NCBI GenBank assembly: GCA_049600855.1 | Contig: JBMYQA010000139.1 | Location: forward strand, 1-14,663 | Direction of reading: 5' to 3' | Source of the DNA: JBMYQA01 sp049600855 | GTDB taxonomy: Bacteria > Bacteroidota > Bacteroidia > Cytophagales > Flammeovirgaceae | Length of the DNA: 14,663 bases | Part shown: positions 1 to 7,806 of the stretch, in pieces | Layout: every line of letters starts with the position of its first letter | Position numbering within the stretch: position 1 is the first letter of the stretch | Notes under the pieces: model-generated | What the model was told of the DNA's origin: nothing | The model's input: only the letters and a program-made list of their open reading frames with translations | The model's database searches: none | Made by a program: the position numbers and the translations under genes

Positions 1-948
1 ATAAAAGTATAAATCTTCCACGCTAGTCGTTTGTAGCCCACTATCGGTCCACCCCCCTCCACCTCCAAAGCCTTCGTCATCACCCCAATCGTCATCGTTA
101 TAACTAATGCGTTGCGTTGCAATGGAATTCGAAAAGTTGTTTGAACGCTGAACGCTGCGATAGTTGGAAACGTTTCCTAAAAAGCCCACTAAAGAAGAAG
201 TGCGTGTGGCAAAACGGAAATTAGGCACGCCAACAACAAAATTGATATCTGTATCGACAATATCTTCCGCATCATTGGTAACTTCAGCGCGTAAGGTGAG
301 TCTGGCTTTATTCTCTTCAGTTAATTCGATCAAGTAGTTGGGCAACCAACCTAAGCCATTTTGCATATACATGATGTCCAATGCTTGCTTTGGTTTATCA
401 GAGTTAAAATCTACTTGAACCACCGTTTTGGTTTCCTCCGATTCGTAATTCATATTCGGTTTTTCTAAGAACAAGAGGTTAGTAATTTCTCCAACTTTAC
501 AGGTAAACCAACCCTGTTCAGATTGAATGGCTATGATACTCGAATTCCAGTCTATATTGTTTGTTGCTTTCATGACACTTTGGACCGTACCTTCAATGGT
601 TTGCTCTTTGCCATAAAAACTAAAGCGAACCTTTTTGCCAATATTCGCATGTAACATTTCTGCAATGGTATTGGTTTTTTGCTCTTTCTTCACTTTATCC
701 TTAAAACTGCGAACACTTTTCAGATCATTAGCAGGAGAAAGAAACCAATAGGTGCCAAATAAGGCTTTAGGTAATTTTTCGGTGAAGCGGATATTACTAT
801 TTTGAGTAGTAAGCTCGCCTGATTTTATAAAAAATGCAGAGCCATTTTTGAAAATGGAGATACTCTTCGTCTCCATATTTTGTTGTGCAATGGATAAAAA
901 GCTAATGAGGCAAAATAAAAGGATAAAGCTGATTCGATGTTTGTTCAT
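1..948 (-). CDS. DUF4139-domain exported protein, 5' part only (runs off the left edge)
   Basis: An open frame of 316 codons starts at the ATG at 948 and continues past base 1 with no stop, so the C-terminus is missing. The first 22 residues (MNKHRISFILLFCLISFLSIAQ) form a type I signal peptide with likely cleavage after SIA. Residues 22-170 contain the short beta-strand segments usual before a DUF4139 domain, including a lysine-rich stretch near residue 75. From about residue 185 the sequence matches the DUF4139 pattern: a repeated beta-strand, then GLGWLPNYLIEL (the W-x-P-x-Y core), then an RAEVTND segment. After residue 275 it becomes rich in Asp and Gly (NDDDWGDDEGFGGGGGW), a low-complexity linker also seen in relatives. 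DUF4139 proteins are related to MuiA 'mucoidy inhibitor' proteins, and their biochemical role is not established. The gene lies downstream of the receptor gene on the same strand but beyond a terminator, so it is probably separately transcribed. The family call is by recall of motifs; the function is unknown. Confidence 0.75.
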   Translation of the reverse strand, partial: MNKHRISFILLFCLISFLSIAQQNMETKSISIFKNGSAFFIKSGELTTQNSNIRFTEKLPKALFGTYWFLSPANDLKSVRSFKDKVKKEQKTNTIAEMLHANIGKKVRFSFYGKEQTIEGTVQSVMKATNNIDWNSSIIAIQSEQGWFTCKVGEITNLLFLEKPNMNYESEETKTVVQVDFNSDKPKQALDIMYMQNGLGWLPNYLIELTEENKARLTLRAEVTNDAEDIVDTDINFVVGVPNFRFATRTSSLVGFLGNVSNYRSVQRSNNFSNSIATQRISYNDDDWGDDEGFGGGGGWTDSGLQTTSVEDLYFY

Positions 949-979
949 GTTTGCTGAGTTTATAGGGTTATTGATGAAG

Positions 980-1009
980 ATTTCTACTTACCTTAAAGAT
1001 GGTAGAAAT
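980..1009. repeat. Inverted repeat upstream of the DUF4139 gene
   Basis: Perfect 8-bp arms ATTTCTAC (980-987) and GTAGAAAT (1002-1009) flank a 14-nt spacer, centred about 45 bp upstream of the ATG at 948. A shorter TACC/GGTA pair is nested at the inner edge. Placement suits an operator or a 5'-leader hairpin. An AT-rich region yields such dyads by chance fairly often, so a role is only inferred. Confidence 0.3.
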
Positions 1010-1050
1010 ATTATAATTCCATAATTAAATGGCGAAAAATAGCTAAACTC

Positions 1051-1090
1051 AAAAAGAAAGGCTGTTCCAAAATAAGTATTGGAACAGCCT
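1051..1090 (-). terminator. Rho-independent terminator of the TonB-dependent receptor gene
   Basis: Perfect 12-bp arms AGGCTGTTCCAA (1059-1070) and TTGGAACAGCCT (1079-1090) enclose an 8-nt loop. Read on the minus strand, the stem starts 25 nt after the receptor stop codon and is followed by TTCTTTTT (1058-1051). This is a textbook intrinsic terminator and separates the receptor gene from the DUF4139 gene. Confidence 0.88.
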
Positions 1091-1114
1091 AACAGAGATC
1101 GAATGAAGTATAAA

Positions 1115-3934
1115 CTAGAAAGTATAAGCGAAGCCTAGTTGATAAGTTCTTCCCACTTGGAATAAGGAGAAGGTTTCTTCTGCATCGCCAAAACTCTGAT
1201 AAAAGTCTTCAACCTCATCATTTAAGATGTTACTTATTTTTAGGGTAATTTTCCCTTGACGATTCGCACCGATTACGCGTGAAGCATTGAAGTTCAATGA
1301 GTTAAACGGACGCGTATATACATCAGGAACTTGTCCAATACCTACTACAGCTAAGTTTTCTCCTTGAACATTGTAGGTTAAGTTGAAGTTATGGATTAAA
1401 TCATCATCGGCATAGTTGATGAATGCATTAATCAAGAAAGGAGATTGACCGGCCATGTCTCTAGTCGATTCAATGGTTTCATCCGTACGCGCTTGATCTT
1501 GGCGAGACTCTAATTCAGTTCTTGTTCTTGCAGCATCAATGAATACTTCATCCAACTGTACTTCAGAGCGTTGGATAGAGATGTTGGAACCTACAGAAAC
1601 ACCAGAAACTAAGAAGTCTAAGTTCTTTCTAAATTCAAGTTCAACACCATATACGGTACTTCCTCCAATATTTCTGAAAGTAATTTGAGTGGGTTCAGTT
1701 TCGAAACGCGTTCTTTCAATGTGTCCATCAAATCTTTTGTAGAAACCAGAAATGGAAATCATTTCACCAGGAGCACCGAAAAAGTTTTCCAATCGGATGT
1801 CGAAGTTATCAATGCTTGTTTGACCAAGATCAGGGTTACCATTAATGGTAATTCCTGTAATTGGGTCAAGCACTTGTGAGATGGATTTTTCAACGAAAGA
1901 AGGACGTGCTAACGTACGGCCATAAGAACCTCTCAAGTTGATTTTTTCAGTGAAGCTGTATACTAAGTTCACTGCTGGCAATAGATCCAATTCGTCAAGG
2001 ATGTTTTCATCGTCTAACACAATATTTCCTTGCTGATCTTGACCAGTATAGAAGATGTCAGCCTTTTCTACACGCAATCCGTAAATTGCACGGAATTTAT
2101 TCAAGGTGATGTCATGCATCGCATAACCTGCATAAACGGATGAACGAGCTTCAAAACTGTTTGCAGGCTCAAAGTTACCAATGATGTAATTACCTTGACC
2201 TCCTGGAGTCCAAATGTTTCCTGGAGACAATAATTGATTAGGATCATTAGGAATTTCATTCAGCGTAGAGCCTAAGTTATAGTTAAACGTTTCAAAGTCT
2301 CTCCACTTTAATAAACCTTGTGCTCCAACTTTCAACTTGTTTTTTTCTGCTACATTATAAGTAAGGTCAGCTCTCAAGTTTTCATTAATCTCATTCAAAT
2401 CCCTCCAGAAAATACCTACAAATCCTCCTTGACCAGGACGGATGGAATAAAAGACATCATCGGTACCGTCAATAGGAACTTCTACAATAGAGCTCGTACG
2501 GAAATTTGGATCGTATACTCTTGAGAACGATAAGGCATTACCCCATTCTAATTGAAGTTTTCCAAAGTTGTGTTTTCCTAATAAACTAGCAGAAGTTACA
2601 GAACGTTGTGAATACGTTAAAATGTCTTCAAATACCGTTTGTCCTGTTTCTTCTACATCACTACTTACCCGTTTACCTGTTTCTGTTAACCCATTTTGGG
2701 TTCTAAACAAGTTTAAGGTAAATTGATTTTTATCATTCTTAACCGATATGGAACCGAGGGCACTCCACAACACATTGATTCTTCCTAAATCTCCTTGTGT
2801 AACAGCCTGAATATCTAAATCTGTGATGGAACGATCTGCATCTTTAAAATAAACAGAAGATAATCGAGCATTTTCAAAGTACTCCGTATTCCGTTGGTAT
2901 TTTACGACGAAGTTATAACCAACATTAAACTTTTCGCCATCAATTTGATTACCATGTGTAAATCCAAAACTTGCATTTAAGAGGTTATTGGCTCTTTTTG
3001 AACCCATTACAGGATCAAGGCTTCTGGTTAATGCTTCTAATTGAGGATCGTCATTGTTAACAAGAGGAATGTTTACATCTGAAGAGAAAGGAATTTCTCG
3101 ATCGCCATTGTCAAAACCAAGAATATCCATACCACCGCCATCGTACGTTAAAAAGTTATTGATTAAGTGCATGTTCGGGCGGTAAGACAAGCTTAAAGAA
3201 GCGGTAGTTGTTTTTTCGTCAGGGAAGCTTCGCGTTTCGATATTTACGACACCACCAGTAAAGTCACCAGGTAAATCAGGCGAGAATGTCTTAAAAATCA
3301 AGACGTTTTCTAACACATTGGTAGGGAAAAGGTCGATTTGTACATCGTTTCTTTCTGGGTCTAAACCTGGAATACTTAATCCATTCAGTAAGGTTTTCGT
3401 GTACCGATCACCAAGACCACGCACATAAACGTATTTTCCACCCTGAACAGATACACCTGTCACTCTCTTGATTGCTTGAGATAGGTTGCTATCCCCTGTT
3501 TTCTTAAACGTTTGGGCAGAAACACCATCTAATACATTTGCTGATTTTCGTTGTAAGGAAAGTACAGCTGCTTCAGAATCTTTTACCAACTCTGCTGTAA
3601 TGACTAATTCTTCTAGTGCCTGAGAATCTGTGCCTAAAGCAATGTCTATTTTAGTTACCTCATCGGCAACGATCGTTACATTCTCGACAACTTTAGTTTG
3701 GTAACCAACAAATTGGAAGACGATATTGTGTGTTCCCGCATCTAATGCTAGCGAGTAATTTCCGTCGAAATCAGCTACAGCACCTATTGACGTTCCTTGT
3801 TTAAGAACGGTTGCGCCAATTAATGTTTCACCTGTTTCTGCATCGGTGATTGTTCCCCTGAGGAACCCTTTTTGTGCCATTGCAACAGTGCAATTAATCA
3901 CACAAAAGGTAACGAAAAGTATAAATTTTCTCAT
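1115..3934 (-). CDS. TonB-dependent outer-membrane receptor with N-terminal carboxypeptidase-regulatory-like domain
   Basis: 939 residues. Start ATG at 3934 is chosen over a TTG at 3961 because it gives a clean signal peptide (MRKFILFVTFCVINCTVAMAQ) and because a perfect -7 promoter box overlaps the TTG. Residues 22-100 form a CarboxypepD-regulatory-like beta-sandwich (GTITDAETGETLIGATV, then DFDGNYSL). A TonB-box-like stretch LEELVITAE follows at 107-115. The plug domain spans roughly 125-240 and contains KYVYVRGLGDRY and FTGGVVNIETRSF. The rest is a beta-barrel ending in an aromatic residue (AYTF), as outer-membrane barrels do. The protein binds a ligand at the surface and imports it using TonB/ExbBD energy. 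It is not a canonical SusC: no SusD follows, and the plug motifs are those of a different Bacteroidota subgroup. The adjacent upstream beta-helix lipoprotein is the likely partner. Ligand unknown. Confidence 0.92.
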   Translation of the reverse strand: MRKFILFVTFCVINCTVAMAQKGFLRGTITDAETGETLIGATVLKQGTSIGAVADFDGNYSLALDAGTHNIVFQFVGYQTKVVENVTIVADEVTKIDIALGTDSQALEELVITAELVKDSEAAVLSLQRKSANVLDGVSAQTFKKTGDSNLSQAIKRVTGVSVQGGKYVYVRGLGDRYTKTLLNGLSIPGLDPERNDVQIDLFPTNVLENVLIFKTFSPDLPGDFTGGVVNIETRSFPDEKTTTASLSLSYRPNMHLINNFLTYDGGGMDILGFDNGDREIPFSSDVNIPLVNNDDPQLEALTRSLDPVMGSKRANNLLNASFGFTHGNQIDGEKFNVGYNFVVKYQRNTEYFENARLSSVYFKDADRSITDLDIQAVTQGDLGRINVLWSALGSISVKNDKNQFTLNLFRTQNGLTETGKRVSSDVEETGQTVFEDILTYSQRSVTSASLLGKHNFGKLQLEWGNALSFSRVYDPNFRTSSIVEVPIDGTDDVFYSIRPGQGGFVGIFWRDLNEINENLRADLTYNVAEKNKLKVGAQGLLKWRDFETFNYNLGSTLNEIPNDPNQLLSPGNIWTPGGQGNYIIGNFEPANSFEARSSVYAGYAMHDITLNKFRAIYGLRVEKADIFYTGQDQQGNIVLDDENILDELDLLPAVNLVYSFTEKINLRGSYGRTLARPSFVEKSISQVLDPITGITINGNPDLGQTSIDNFDIRLENFFGAPGEMISISGFYKRFDGHIERTRFETEPTQITFRNIGGSTVYGVELEFRKNLDFLVSGVSVGSNISIQRSEVQLDEVFIDAARTRTELESRQDQARTDETIESTRDMAGQSPFLINAFINYADDDLIHNFNLTYNVQGENLAVVGIGQVPDVYTRPFNSLNFNASRVIGANRQGKITLKISNILNDEVEDFYQSFGDAEETFSLFQVGRTYQLGFAYTF

Positions 3935-3958
3935 TATAGTGGGGGTAAATTTAACTTG

Positions 3959-3966
3959 CAAACTTA
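3959..3966 (-). promoter_or_regulatory. Candidate -7 box (TAAGTTTG) for the TonB-dependent receptor gene
   Basis: On the minus strand these bases read TAAGTTTG, a perfect match to the Bacteroidota TAnnTTTG -7 element. Transcription would start near 3952, leaving a leader of about 18 nt before the ATG at 3934. No convincing TTTG -33 element is seen at the usual spacing, so the call rests on the -7 box and its position. Confidence 0.45.
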
Positions 3967-4169
3967 CTGCAATGAAAATGAAATTGATACTTGAAATAAA
4001 AAATGAAAAAAGGTTAACTAACTCTAACTTTTGAAATGATGTGGTGAGGTTTTTACAGTATGGGCAAGCTATAACCAGTATCTTATGCGTTGAAGATGTT
4101 GAAAACTTATTGAGTAGATTGTTGGATTTTAGTAATTTTTGTCTATCAAAAGGTCAGGGTTAAATGCAA

Positions 4170-4203
4170 CAAAAGGACCTGTCTAATTGACAGTATCCTT
4201 TTG
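4170..4203 (-). terminator. Hairpin terminator or attenuator after the beta-helix lipoprotein gene
   Basis: Outer arms CAAAAGGA (4170-4177) and TCCTTTTG (4196-4203) and inner arms CTGTC (4179-4183) and GACAG (4189-4193) stack around a TAATT loop, with a small asymmetric bulge. On the minus strand the stem begins 21 nt after the lipoprotein stop codon and is followed by TTGCATTT. The T-tract is interrupted, so termination may be partial and allow some read-through into the receptor gene. Confidence 0.6.
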
Positions 4204-4224
4204 TTTGAATATTGTAAGAACTGA

Positions 4225-6081
4225 TTAAAGAAGTCCTAAACCAGCAGCTAAAGACCAATTGTTCCAGATAGAAGCATCACCAGCACCAGTAGCTGTAGAA
4301 GAAGTAACTTTTCCTTCAGCAGTAGTTTGGTCAGCACCAGGAACAGTACAAGAAGTAGTACCATCAGCAGCTTTAGAACCTGTGTAAACAGATACTTCAG
4401 TGAATTCTACTGTAGTGAATACTAAATCATCATTAGCTAAGTTAGTGAATGCATCAGTTTTAGCATCAGCACAATCATTTTCGTAGCTAGCTCTGATTTT
4501 GATTACCGCAGAAGGATCAAATCCAGACCATTTTACATTGTTAACAGTACCTTGAGCAGCAGACTTGAAGTCAGCAGCACTACCACCACCTACAGCAGTG
4601 ATTAATCCATTTTGGATTGTGAATTTACCTTCAGAGTTAGCAGCACCTTCAGGACCGTCAATTTCTAAACCTTCGTCAGAACCAGCACCAGCAGTAGTAA
4701 ATACCCAGAAGTTATCTACAGTACCTTTCCATGCTTGGTCAACGTCAATTGCGTCATCACCTACACCGTAAACTAATAAGTTTGTTACGTCAACAGTTCC
4801 ACCGAAGAATTCAACACCATCGTCAAAGTTTGCAATGATTTCTATGTTAGTGATTGAAGTTCCAGAACCAACACCACCTAAAGTTAAACCGTTGATATCG
4901 TTACCAGCAGAAGGGTCGATTGTAGTACCACCGTGACGGATTGAAATGTAGTTTAATACACCAGAGTTGTCATCTTCAACAGCACCACCGTAAAGACCTA
5001 AAGTCTCAGAAGCAGGTACACCTTCAATTTGAGCTTCAGTACCAGCATCAGGAGAGATAGGCGCATTTCCTAAGATTACTAATCCACCCCAAAGTTGGTT
5101 ATCATCTGCAGTTCTGTTAGAACCTTTTAACTGACCAGCTTGGATGTTGTCTTCAACACTTGTGAAGATGATCGGCTCACTTGCAGTACCGTTAGCCATG
5201 ATTTTGCTACCACGAGCAATGGTTAATACAGAAGCATTTGTACCCGTACCTGTTCTACCTTTAACAATAGTACCAGCTTCGATTGTCAATGTAGCTCCGT
5301 TAGTTACGAATACACGACCAGCGATTTCATAAATGTTATCTTTAGTCCAGTTTGCATCAGCTTCGATGTTTCCTTCGATTAATACTACTGGAGTTGCTGT
5401 TACTGTTAACGTGTGTGTAAATGTAGTAGCTACATCTTCAGCATCAGTTAATGTAAATACAATCGTATACGTACCAGGAGCAAAATCAACTGTTTGAGGA
5501 GCTTCGAAAGTAAGTGTAGTAGAAGTACCAGCACTGGTTAAGTCTTGACCTAAAGCAGCAACGTCAGCACCATTTACAGATACAGCTAATGATTTTAAAC
5601 CAGCTTCAGCAGCTAATGTTACATCAGGAACAGAAAGTGTAGAACCAGCAGCGATCTCAGCAGTCGCAGGAATACCTGTGATTGTTGGAGGAGTAGTAGT
5701 AGAAACAGTTAGTACTGCAGTTGCATTACCAGTATCATCTTCGTTATCAGTGATTTGAAGAGTTACAGAGCCAGCGCCAGCAGTAGAACCAGCTGTAAAC
5801 TCTACTGTAATTGTACCACTCGTTGCGCCAGCAACACCATCAGTAGTAATTGTAGCAGTTCCTCCTGTTTGATTAGTAATAGAAGAACCTTTGAAACCTG
5901 CAGCAGCAGTGTAGTTGAATGAAAGGGAAATACTAGCATCAGTTTGAACTGCAGTAGCAGCTGGTGCGGTTACAGTCGGAGCATCTAAATTAACAGGTGC
6001 TTCATCATCATCACAACCAGTGAAAACTGAGACTGTAAATGCCATGCACAAAAACAATAATAACTTCTTCATTGTAGACAT
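4225..6081 (-). CDS. Surface-type lipoprotein with two Ig-like repeats and a parallel beta-helix domain
   Basis: 618 residues from the ATG at 6081, which has an A-rich leader typical of Bacteroidota starts; the ATG at 6072 (MKKLLLF) is also possible, and a TTG at 6093 is unlikely. A lipoprotein signal peptide ends in VFTGC with the lipidated Cys at 23. It is followed at once by DDDE, like the acidic lipoprotein export signal described for surface lipoproteins of Flavobacteriia. Residues 32-126 and 132-229 are two Ig/cadherin-like beta domains with related endings (LQITDNEDDTGNATAVLTV; FTLTDAEDVATTFTHTLTV). Residues 235-520 look like a right-handed beta-helix: NGATLTIEAGTIVKG, WGGLVILGNAPIS, ISIRHGG, FDDGVEFFGGTVDVTN, GDDAIDVDQ. 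The C-terminal part has two Cys (537 and 578). The protein is very rich in Ala, Thr, Gly and Asp and has only about six Arg. Such proteins often lie beside a TonB-dependent receptor, as here. Function is not established; ligand capture for the receptor is an inference. Confidence 0.85.
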   Translation of the reverse strand: MSTMKKLLLFLCMAFTVSVFTGCDDDEAPVNLDAPTVTAPAATAVQTDASISLSFNYTAAAGFKGSSITNQTGGTATITTDGVAGATSGTITVEFTAGSTAGAGSVTLQITDNEDDTGNATAVLTVSTTTPPTITGIPATAEIAAGSTLSVPDVTLAAEAGLKSLAVSVNGADVAALGQDLTSAGTSTTLTFEAPQTVDFAPGTYTIVFTLTDAEDVATTFTHTLTVTATPVVLIEGNIEADANWTKDNIYEIAGRVFVTNGATLTIEAGTIVKGRTGTGTNASVLTIARGSKIMANGTASEPIIFTSVEDNIQAGQLKGSNRTADDNQLWGGLVILGNAPISPDAGTEAQIEGVPASETLGLYGGAVEDDNSGVLNYISIRHGGTTIDPSAGNDINGLTLGGVGSGTSITNIEIIANFDDGVEFFGGTVDVTNLLVYGVGDDAIDVDQAWKGTVDNFWVFTTAGAGSDEGLEIDGPEGAANSEGKFTIQNGLITAVGGGSAADFKSAAQGTVNNVKWSGFDPSAVIKIRASYENDCADAKTDAFTNLANDDLVFTTVEFTEVSVYTGSKAADGTTSCTVPGADQTTAEGKVTSSTATGAGDASIWNNWSLAAGLGLL

Positions 6082-6657
6082 TTTAATTTTCAAAAGAATG
6101 TTCTTGAAATTTTGTTTTTTTTGATTTGATGGCGCAAAGTTGAGAATTATCTGTTACCTGAGGGAAGGTTTAGTATTGTCAAATCTTTAAATTGGGTAGG
6201 GCTATGTTAAGTTAAAATGAACGTTAAAATGTTCAAGTATTTTGAAGAAGAATATGTAGTGAATATACGTCAAAATGGAAATCAATGAAAGTATATATGA
6301 ATATTATTTTATACTAATATTGGTTTTATATTGATAAAAGCCATATGTACGTTATTATTGTCCTTGTTTTGGGTTGAACATTGTTACCCGCTTTTAAGCA
6401 TAACACGTATTTCTTCATCAATGGAACGTGAAGTGGTTATTTATTAAATGATTAACTTTTTGTATCACCCAAACAAAAGGAGGGATAGAACTGTTTTAAT
6501 GTATTTGGGTGATGAAATAGTTTAATGTAAAGAGAGCGTATTCTTTGGTATCTGTTACTTCATGTAGTAATTGCAGGTAAAATGAAGAATATTTCTTTTT
6601 CCTTTCCGCAAATAAGCCTTACCTTTCGTTTTATTGCCAACTAAGCCAAAATTAGCA
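6082..6657. other. 576-bp divergent intergenic region, AT-rich, no supported gene
   Basis: It must carry the promoters of both the lipoprotein gene (minus) and the permease gene (plus). For the lipoprotein, CAACTTTG on the minus strand (6142-6135) is one mismatch from TAnnTTTG and would give a leader of about 47 nt; this is weak. A 12-bp-spaced direct repeat GTTAAAATG occurs at 6211-6219 and 6223-6231, and includes a TGAAC-8-GTTCA dyad (6218-6235). A 10-bp inverted repeat is listed separately at 6464-6513. Only very short open frames are present (for example 6326-6418, minus, 30 codons), none convincing. Confidence 0.6.
6464..6513. repeat. Long-spaced inverted repeat in the divergent region
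   Basis: Perfect 10-bp arms ATCACCCAAA (6464-6473) and TTTGGGTGAT (6504-6513) are separated by 30 nt. They lie about 145 bp upstream of the permease ATG. No T-tract follows on either strand, so it is not a standard terminator. It could be a paired operator or a leader RNA stem. Confidence 0.5.
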
Positions 6658-7722
6658 ATGCTAAAATTTATTGTAAAGCGATTACTTCAAGGGTTCTTAG
6701 TAATGTTTGGAGTTGTTGTAGTCGTATTTTGTTTGGTACATGTGTTGCCAGGAGATCCTGCAAAGGTGATTTTAGGTAAAGAAACTAATCCTGAAACGGT
6801 GGCGAATATTCGCAAAGCTTTTGGTTTGGATTTGCCATTGCACACCCAACTCACACATTACCTCAATGATTTATCGCCACTTTCTTTTCATGAAGATACG
6901 CCTGAAAATAAGCGGGAACTGGATTATACCGTCTTGTTTTCTGTAGGAAATAATAATGTATTTGTGATAAAAAAACCTTACCTCAGGCGATCCTTCGCCT
7001 CAAATAAGCGGGTAAGTGAAATCATTGTAGAAACCCTGATTGGAACATTTTGGCTCGCAATTACTGCCATGGCATTTGCGACCTTATTTGGAATTATATT
7101 TGGCTTAATTGCGGCACTCAATCGGAATAAAACCCTCGATCACTTTTTAGTGAGTTCCTCCGTATTGGGCATATCAGCGCCCTCTTTTGTAACGGCCTTG
7201 TTGATGTCTATGATTTTTGGTTTCTATTTAGCGGAATATACGGGACTTCCTATGACGGGGTATTTGTGGAAACTTGATCCGTTTAAAGGACAAGTGTTAG
7301 AATTGCAAAACATCATTTTACCAGCCATTACGTTAGGGCTTCGCCCATTGTCTATTATCACCCAGCTCACGAGAAGCTCTATGCTCGATGTATTGAATCA
7401 AGATTACATCCGAACAGCCAAATCGAAAGGGGTGGGCAAGTTGAAGTTGGTGCTCAAACATGCACTTAAAAATGCCTTAAATCCAGTAATTACAGCCGTT
7501 TCTGGTTGGTTAGCTTCATTAATGGCAGGAGCTGTATTTGTAGAATATATTTTTAGTTGGAAAGGATTGGGCTACAAAACAATTAAGGCCGTTGAGATGC
7601 TTGACTTCCCCATCATTATGGGCGCAGCGATTGTAGTTGGAGCAATTTTCGTATTGGTCAATATCTTCGTAGATATTCTATATGCAATCCTTGATCCTAG
7701 AGTTCGATTGTCGAAAGTGTAA
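6658..7722 (+). CDS. ABC transporter permease of the DppB/OppB family
   Basis: 354 residues from the ATG at 6658; a TTG 24 bp upstream only adds a polar tail before the first membrane helix. The first helix (residues 8-30) runs into HVLPGDPAKVILGKETNPE, the hallmark N-terminus of DppB/OppB proteins. Further helices lie at about 125-153, 162-192, 215-235, 275-298 and 318-345. The EAA loop that contacts the ATPase is at about 250-273 (YIRTAKSKGVGKLKLVLKHA), followed by FVEYIFSWKGLGY and the typical ending LDPRVRLSKV. Members form a heterodimeric inner-membrane channel with a DppC-type subunit for peptides, nickel or similar solutes. Two things are odd. About 55 extra polar residues (65-120) lie between helices 1 and 2, and no DppC, ATPase or binding-protein gene is nearby. 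The family is certain; the substrate is unknown. Confidence 0.93.
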   Translation: MLKFIVKRLLQGFLVMFGVVVVVFCLVHVLPGDPAKVILGKETNPETVANIRKAFGLDLPLHTQLTHYLNDLSPLSFHEDTPENKRELDYTVLFSVGNNNVFVIKKPYLRRSFASNKRVSEIIVETLIGTFWLAITAMAFATLFGIIFGLIAALNRNKTLDHFLVSSSVLGISAPSFVTALLMSMIFGFYLAEYTGLPMTGYLWKLDPFKGQVLELQNIILPAITLGLRPLSIITQLTRSSMLDVLNQDYIRTAKSKGVGKLKLVLKHALKNALNPVITAVSGWLASLMAGAVFVEYIFSWKGLGYKTIKAVEMLDFPIIMGAAIVVGAIFVLVNIFVDILYAILDPRVRLSKV

Positions 7723-7743
7723 TCTCAAAGAAAAAGAATAAGA

Positions 7744-7779
7744 AAACCCATCCTGATTTTATTCAAGATGGATTTTTTT
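7744..7779 (+). terminator. Terminator after the permease gene, likely bidirectional
   Basis: CCATC (7748-7752) pairs with GATGG (7767-7771), extended past one mismatch by TGA/TCA, around a loop at 7757-7762. Seven T (7773-7779) follow on the plus strand. On the minus strand the same stem is followed by a T-rich stretch as well, so it can also end the TPR lipoprotein transcript that converges here. Confidence 0.8.
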
Positions 7780-7806
7780 ATTGGATTGATGCGATCCTTC
7801 ATTATT

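Noticed and set aside
1115..6081. A classical SusC/SusD polysaccharide-utilisation locus
   Set aside because: The lipoprotein is all-beta with Ig-like and beta-helix parts, not the helical TPR fold of SusD, and no glycoside hydrolase or sulfatase is present.
4225..6081. A type IX secretion C-terminal sorting domain on the beta-helix protein
   Set aside because: The protein has a lipoprotein signal and its last 80 residues lack the conserved CTD motifs, so it is anchored by lipid instead.
6326..6418. A 30-codon minus-strand frame starting MKKYVLCLKAGNNV in the divergent region
   Set aside because: Too short, no family resemblance, and other frames nearby look equally random in this AT-rich stretch.
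7773..7806. A second, separate terminator for the TPR lipoprotein gene
   Set aside because: No second stem was found. The hairpin at 7748-7771 with T-rich flanks on both strands serves both convergent genes.
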